A DNA stretch of 34,880 bases. Source: Cudoniella acicularis (lineage: Eukaryota > Ascomycota > Leotiomycetes > Helotiales > Helotiaceae). A program made the translations under genes and the position numbers. Location of the stretch: the NCBI GenBank assembly GCA_013054445.1, contig JAAMPI010000497.1, positions 1 through 34,880 of the forward strand, written 5' to 3'. Shown piece after piece: positions 32,079-34,880 of this stretch; position 1 is the first letter of the stretch; every line of letters starts with the position of its first letter. The notes below the pieces were generated by a model. The model did no database searches, was not told where the DNA came from, and worked only from the letters and a program-made list of their open reading frames with translations.

Positions 32079-32757
32079 ATGTTAGGAACAGGATACTAGA
32101 AGAAAGGAGAAGATATTTGCACAACATCAACCACATCAACCCCGTTTCCTTTTAATATTTAATTGAACAATGGTGAAGTGTCTCTGGAGTTCTCTGGGAT
32201 AAAAGCTATAGCGATGCGTCAGAAGAATGGCAGTCTGATTCCATTTATTTACAGATACTAAGCTCCCAGAATTATTTTTCGTCTTTTTTTTGCCGCAAGC
32301 TAGTGCTGCGAGGGCTGACTAAATTTCTCCCTCTCATCCTCCCATTGTACGCTCCGTTTGCAGCTCCGAAAATTAATTTCTGAATACTTTCACCGTGTCC
32401 CTTCTAGTCTCCGAAAAGTAGTCTCCTCGTAGCTCTCTCCGCATTTTCCCCCTGCGCGCCTGTTATCCTTGCATTTACGACCTTGATTCCACCAACCGGT
32501 GAGCTGGTATCTATATCATATATTACACCTAGCAAGTTTGCCTATTCCTAGCTTGTTCTATAGTGGCTAAGCGCACGTTGTTATTGAGGCTGATTTTAAT
32601 CTCTTTAACCAAGTTAAGTACTTGCGCGCCAATGATTTTCTGCGATGGTTGACAGCCGGACCGGCAGCCGGCTTGGCAGCAATGACCCTTAACCTTTCTG
32701 TTTTATTTATTTGACCCGTCAACTTGCGTTTTCAATCCGTAACTTCTTTCGGACATC
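32079..32757. promoter_or_regulatory. Intergenic/promoter region before the GH43 gene
   Basis: No gene is visible. The sequence holds the RNase 3' flank, a poly-T run at 32283-32290, CT-rich stretches (about 32320-32460) and an AT-rich segment at 32700-32715 shortly before the GH43 start. Confidence 0.4.
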
Positions 32758-34338
32758 ATGCGCTTTACTACCTTTCTTCTTGCCCTGCAAGGCGTTGCCT
32801 TTGCTTATTCAAGTCAAGCATTGGAGCCAAAAGCTTTATCAAGAGCAAGCGGTACCTTCACCAATCCGGTACTCTACGAAGATTTCGCAGATAATGATGT
32901 ATTCCTCGGACCAGACAACAAATTTTACTTCTCAGCATCAAACATGCACTACTCTCCGGGTGCCCCAATCCTAAGGTCTTCGGATCTTGTCAATTGGGAA
33001 TTCGTCGGACATTCAGTACCCTCTCTGAGCTGGTCAACCAAATACAATATGACAGGTGGTGAGACGGCGTACAGAGCAGGAACTTGGGCCTCCACTATGC
33101 GATATCGCAAAAGCAATGGTCTTTGGTATTGGATTGGATGCATCGACTTTTGGAACAGCTACGTCTATACCGCGCCTGATGCGGCCGGACCTTGGACGCA
33201 ACGAGCATCTCTGAATGGGAATTGCTATTACGACTGCGGGCTGCATATCGACGACGACGATACCATGTATGTGGTTCACGGAAACACGCAGATTTCCATG
33301 TCTCAACTTGCTCCAGACGGATTCAGCGAAGTCAAGTCGCAGCAGATTTTCGTCACCCCACCTGGAGTTTCTGGGCTTGAAGGCAACCGCCTTTATAAGC
33401 GCAATGGTACTTATTATGTTCTGGACGATGCACCCAGTGATGGCGCTACGTATATCTGGAAAGCTTCAAGTCCATGGGGTCCCTGGACCAGCAAACTCCT
33501 GCAGAAAGGCGTCACTTCACCTGTCCCAGGGGGCGGTGTCCCAGATCAGGGAAGTCTCATACAAACTCCTACCGGAGACTGGTATTTCATGTCCTTCACC
33601 TGGGCATATCCCTCTGGACGCATGCCCATCCTCGCTCCCATCACCTGGGGAAGCAACGACTTCCCAATCCTCTCAAGCATCAACGGCACCTGGGGAACCA
33701 CCTACCCCTCTCCTCTTCCCATCATCTCCACCCCCTCATGGACCGGCACAGAAAACTTCCACGGCTTCTCCCTCAGCCCACAATGGGAATGGAACCACAA
33801 CCCGGACACCACCAAATTCGCCCTCGGCAATAACAGTCTCGTTCTCTCTACCGCCACGATAACAAGTGACCTCTACAAAGCCCGCAACACCCTCACACAT
33901 CGCATCCACGGTCCCCTCCCTGTCGGCACTATCGCACTAGACTACACCTCCATGCTCGACGGTGACCGCGCCGGCCTCGCCGCTTTCCGCGATCACAGTT
34001 CCTACATCGGTATCCATTTCCTCAACAACACTTACATACTTTCCTTCGTCAACGGCATGGCGCAGAATTCTTCAGATTGGAGCACGCTTTCCACCGGCAC
34101 AACTCTTGCAACAGTTGATGTTTCTGACAAGAGGAAATTGTGGCTGCGTGTGAGCTTGGATGCGCGGGCGAGTGGAAGTAAGGAGGCGAAATATTTTTGG
34201 AGTGCTGATGGTGTGGGGTTTAAGCAGCTTGGGGGAGCGGCGACGTTGAATACGGATTGGCAGTATTTTATGGGGTATCGGTTTGGGATTTTTAATTTTG
34301 CGACGAAGGGGTTGGGGGGGCAGTGTGAGGGTTACTAG
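32758..34338 (+). CDS. Secreted glycoside hydrolase family 43 (beta-xylosidase/arabinofuranosidase type)
   Basis: A single exon of 526 codons with a signal peptide (MRFTTFLLALQGVAFA). The five-bladed propeller domain starts FTNPVLYEDFADNDVF, where Asp45 would be the general base. It continues with SASNMHYSPGAPILRSSDLV, YYDCGLHIDDDDTMYVVHG, and SGLEGNRLYKRNG (Glu208, general acid). A C-terminal concanavalin-like domain from about 340 (FSLSPQWEWNHNPD, RAGLAAFRDHSSYIGI) matches the GH43 C2 module. The family removes xylose or arabinose from plant hemicellulose. The last residues (GLGGQCEGY) do not fit. The run of seven G at 34314-34320 seems one base too long. With six, the frame ends GGSVRVTSFVSS at a TGA shortly after, as family members usually do. 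Codon usage shifts to G-rich near the end without other disturbance. Confidence 0.92.
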   Translation: MRFTTFLLALQGVAFAYSSQALEPKALSRASGTFTNPVLYEDFADNDVFLGPDNKFYFSASNMHYSPGAPILRSSDLVNWEFVGHSVPSLSWSTKYNMTGGETAYRAGTWASTMRYRKSNGLWYWIGCIDFWNSYVYTAPDAAGPWTQRASLNGNCYYDCGLHIDDDDTMYVVHGNTQISMSQLAPDGFSEVKSQQIFVTPPGVSGLEGNRLYKRNGTYYVLDDAPSDGATYIWKASSPWGPWTSKLLQKGVTSPVPGGGVPDQGSLIQTPTGDWYFMSFTWAYPSGRMPILAPITWGSNDFPILSSINGTWGTTYPSPLPIISTPSWTGTENFHGFSLSPQWEWNHNPDTTKFALGNNSLVLSTATITSDLYKARNTLTHRIHGPLPVGTIALDYTSMLDGDRAGLAAFRDHSSYIGIHFLNNTYILSFVNGMAQNSSDWSTLSTGTTLATVDVSDKRKLWLRVSLDARASGSKEAKYFWSADGVGFKQLGGAATLNTDWQYFMGYRFGIFNFATKGLGGQCEGY

Positions 34339-34707
34339 TTTTGTGAGTTCATGACGGTGAAAGAATGGTTTGCAAGAGAATAAAAGAAAAAACCAGGTAT
34401 GGGAGGGGTTGCATATGGACGCTTGATGGGTAGGTCCCGGGAATCAAGTACCTAAAAACTCTTTTGTGCAGAAGGTCAGAACAAAGTTTTACCTCAAATA
34501 AAGGATATAATACTGATGGTAACGCATAGTTATCATTTATATAGTCGAGAATTCTCATTATTCTGAGGCATTTCCTTCTCATGTTTCTACTCCAAGAATC
34601 CTACAAATCATTCCAAGCCCTACTCAACAACCCATCATCCACATCTCCGCCGCGCACGAGTGCGTTAGGTACCACGGCACACGACTCATATGCTCTGGAT
34701 TACTAAA
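34339..34707. other. 3' flank of the GH43 gene
   Basis: AATAAA occurs at 34379-34384, close after the stop, and could serve polyadenylation. The 77-codon minus ORF at 34349-34582 has no domain. No gene is seen. Confidence 0.4.
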
Positions 34708-34858
34708 TCAGGTGATAACTGCGCTGCGAAAGAGATAATCCAGAACGAGAGAGTGCACAGGCGTAGGAAAAGCGTTGTGCTTTTGGGGTGGGGAGGTGGA
34801 GGTTAGCTGTAGGAAGGTTAGGGAGATGGTTGGGGCGGCGAGGGTTAGGATTATTAGT
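34708..34858 (-). CDS. Possible last exon of a gene entering from the right edge (partial)
   Basis: On the minus strand a TTTTCAG acceptor-like site ends at 34859. It is followed by an open frame of 49 codons to TGA at 34708-34710. The peptide begins with a hydrophobic run (LIILTLAAPTISLTFLQL) and continues TSTSPPQKHNAFPTPVHS. It could be a terminal membrane segment or a chance ORF. The 5' part is outside the window, so no family can be named. Confidence 0.3.
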
Positions 34859-34880
34859 CTGAAAATGATAATAAGTTATG

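Noticed and set aside
1..34880. tRNA or rRNA genes
   Set aside because: I saw no cloverleaf-compatible sequence with A- and B-box motifs and no rRNA-like stretch, although I could not run a covariance search.

Overview
The window looks like nuclear DNA of a filamentous ascomycete. Genes are split by short introns (mostly 47-75 bp) with GT..AG borders. Several families are typical of Pezizomycotina: G1 glutamic peptidase, DUF7580-like protein, C2H2-NmrA proteins and glycine-zipper proteins. One transposase relic carries TAG stops that all fit C-to-T change in CpA, the mark of repeat-induced point mutation (RIP). Gene content (secreted GH79, GH43 and GH31 enzymes, an acid protease, an RNase T1-type enzyme) suits a plant-associated or saprotrophic fungus, perhaps Leotiomycetes; that placement is inference.

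Layout. 1-558: 3' end of an ABCC-type transporter (+). 1925-3683: mitochondrial succinate-semialdehyde dehydrogenase, four exons (-). 4574-5587: G1 peptidase (+). 6347-8057: GH79 beta-glucuronidase-like enzyme with a 1-nt frameshift (+). 8268-10002: coiled-coil protein of unknown function (-), divergent from a small hypothetical ORF at 10063. 11472-11965: glycine-zipper protein, frameshifted near its start (+). 12268-14132: DUF7580-like protein (-). 14705-18738: six-exon gene joining a C2H2 zinc-finger protein to an NmrA-like NAD(P)-binding domain (+). 19768-21207: APH-fold phosphotransferase-like protein (-).

From about 21.2 to 30.8 kb the DNA is gene-poor and decayed. It holds a broken small gene (22385), an AT-rich island with a 273-bp MITE (23079-23351), a candidate cysteine-rich secreted protein (23737-24133), a possible MFS fragment, and a GH31 alpha-glucosidase pseudogene (24857-28716). 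The GH31 pseudogene carries frameshifts, a premature stop and an 874-bp RIP-mutated Tc1/mariner-type element. The MITE and this element share terminal motifs at the same spacing, and both are flanked by TTA. The right end returns to intact-looking secreted enzymes: a guanyl-specific RNase (31477-32078) and a GH43 enzyme (32758-34338). The last exon of another minus-strand gene may enter from the right edge.

The most notable observations are the C2H2-NmrA fusion, the MITE/transposase family link, the multiply broken GH31 gene, and a recurring pattern of 1-nt indels in G or C runs (GH79, GH43, glycine-zipper, GH31). The last could be real decay or assembly error.
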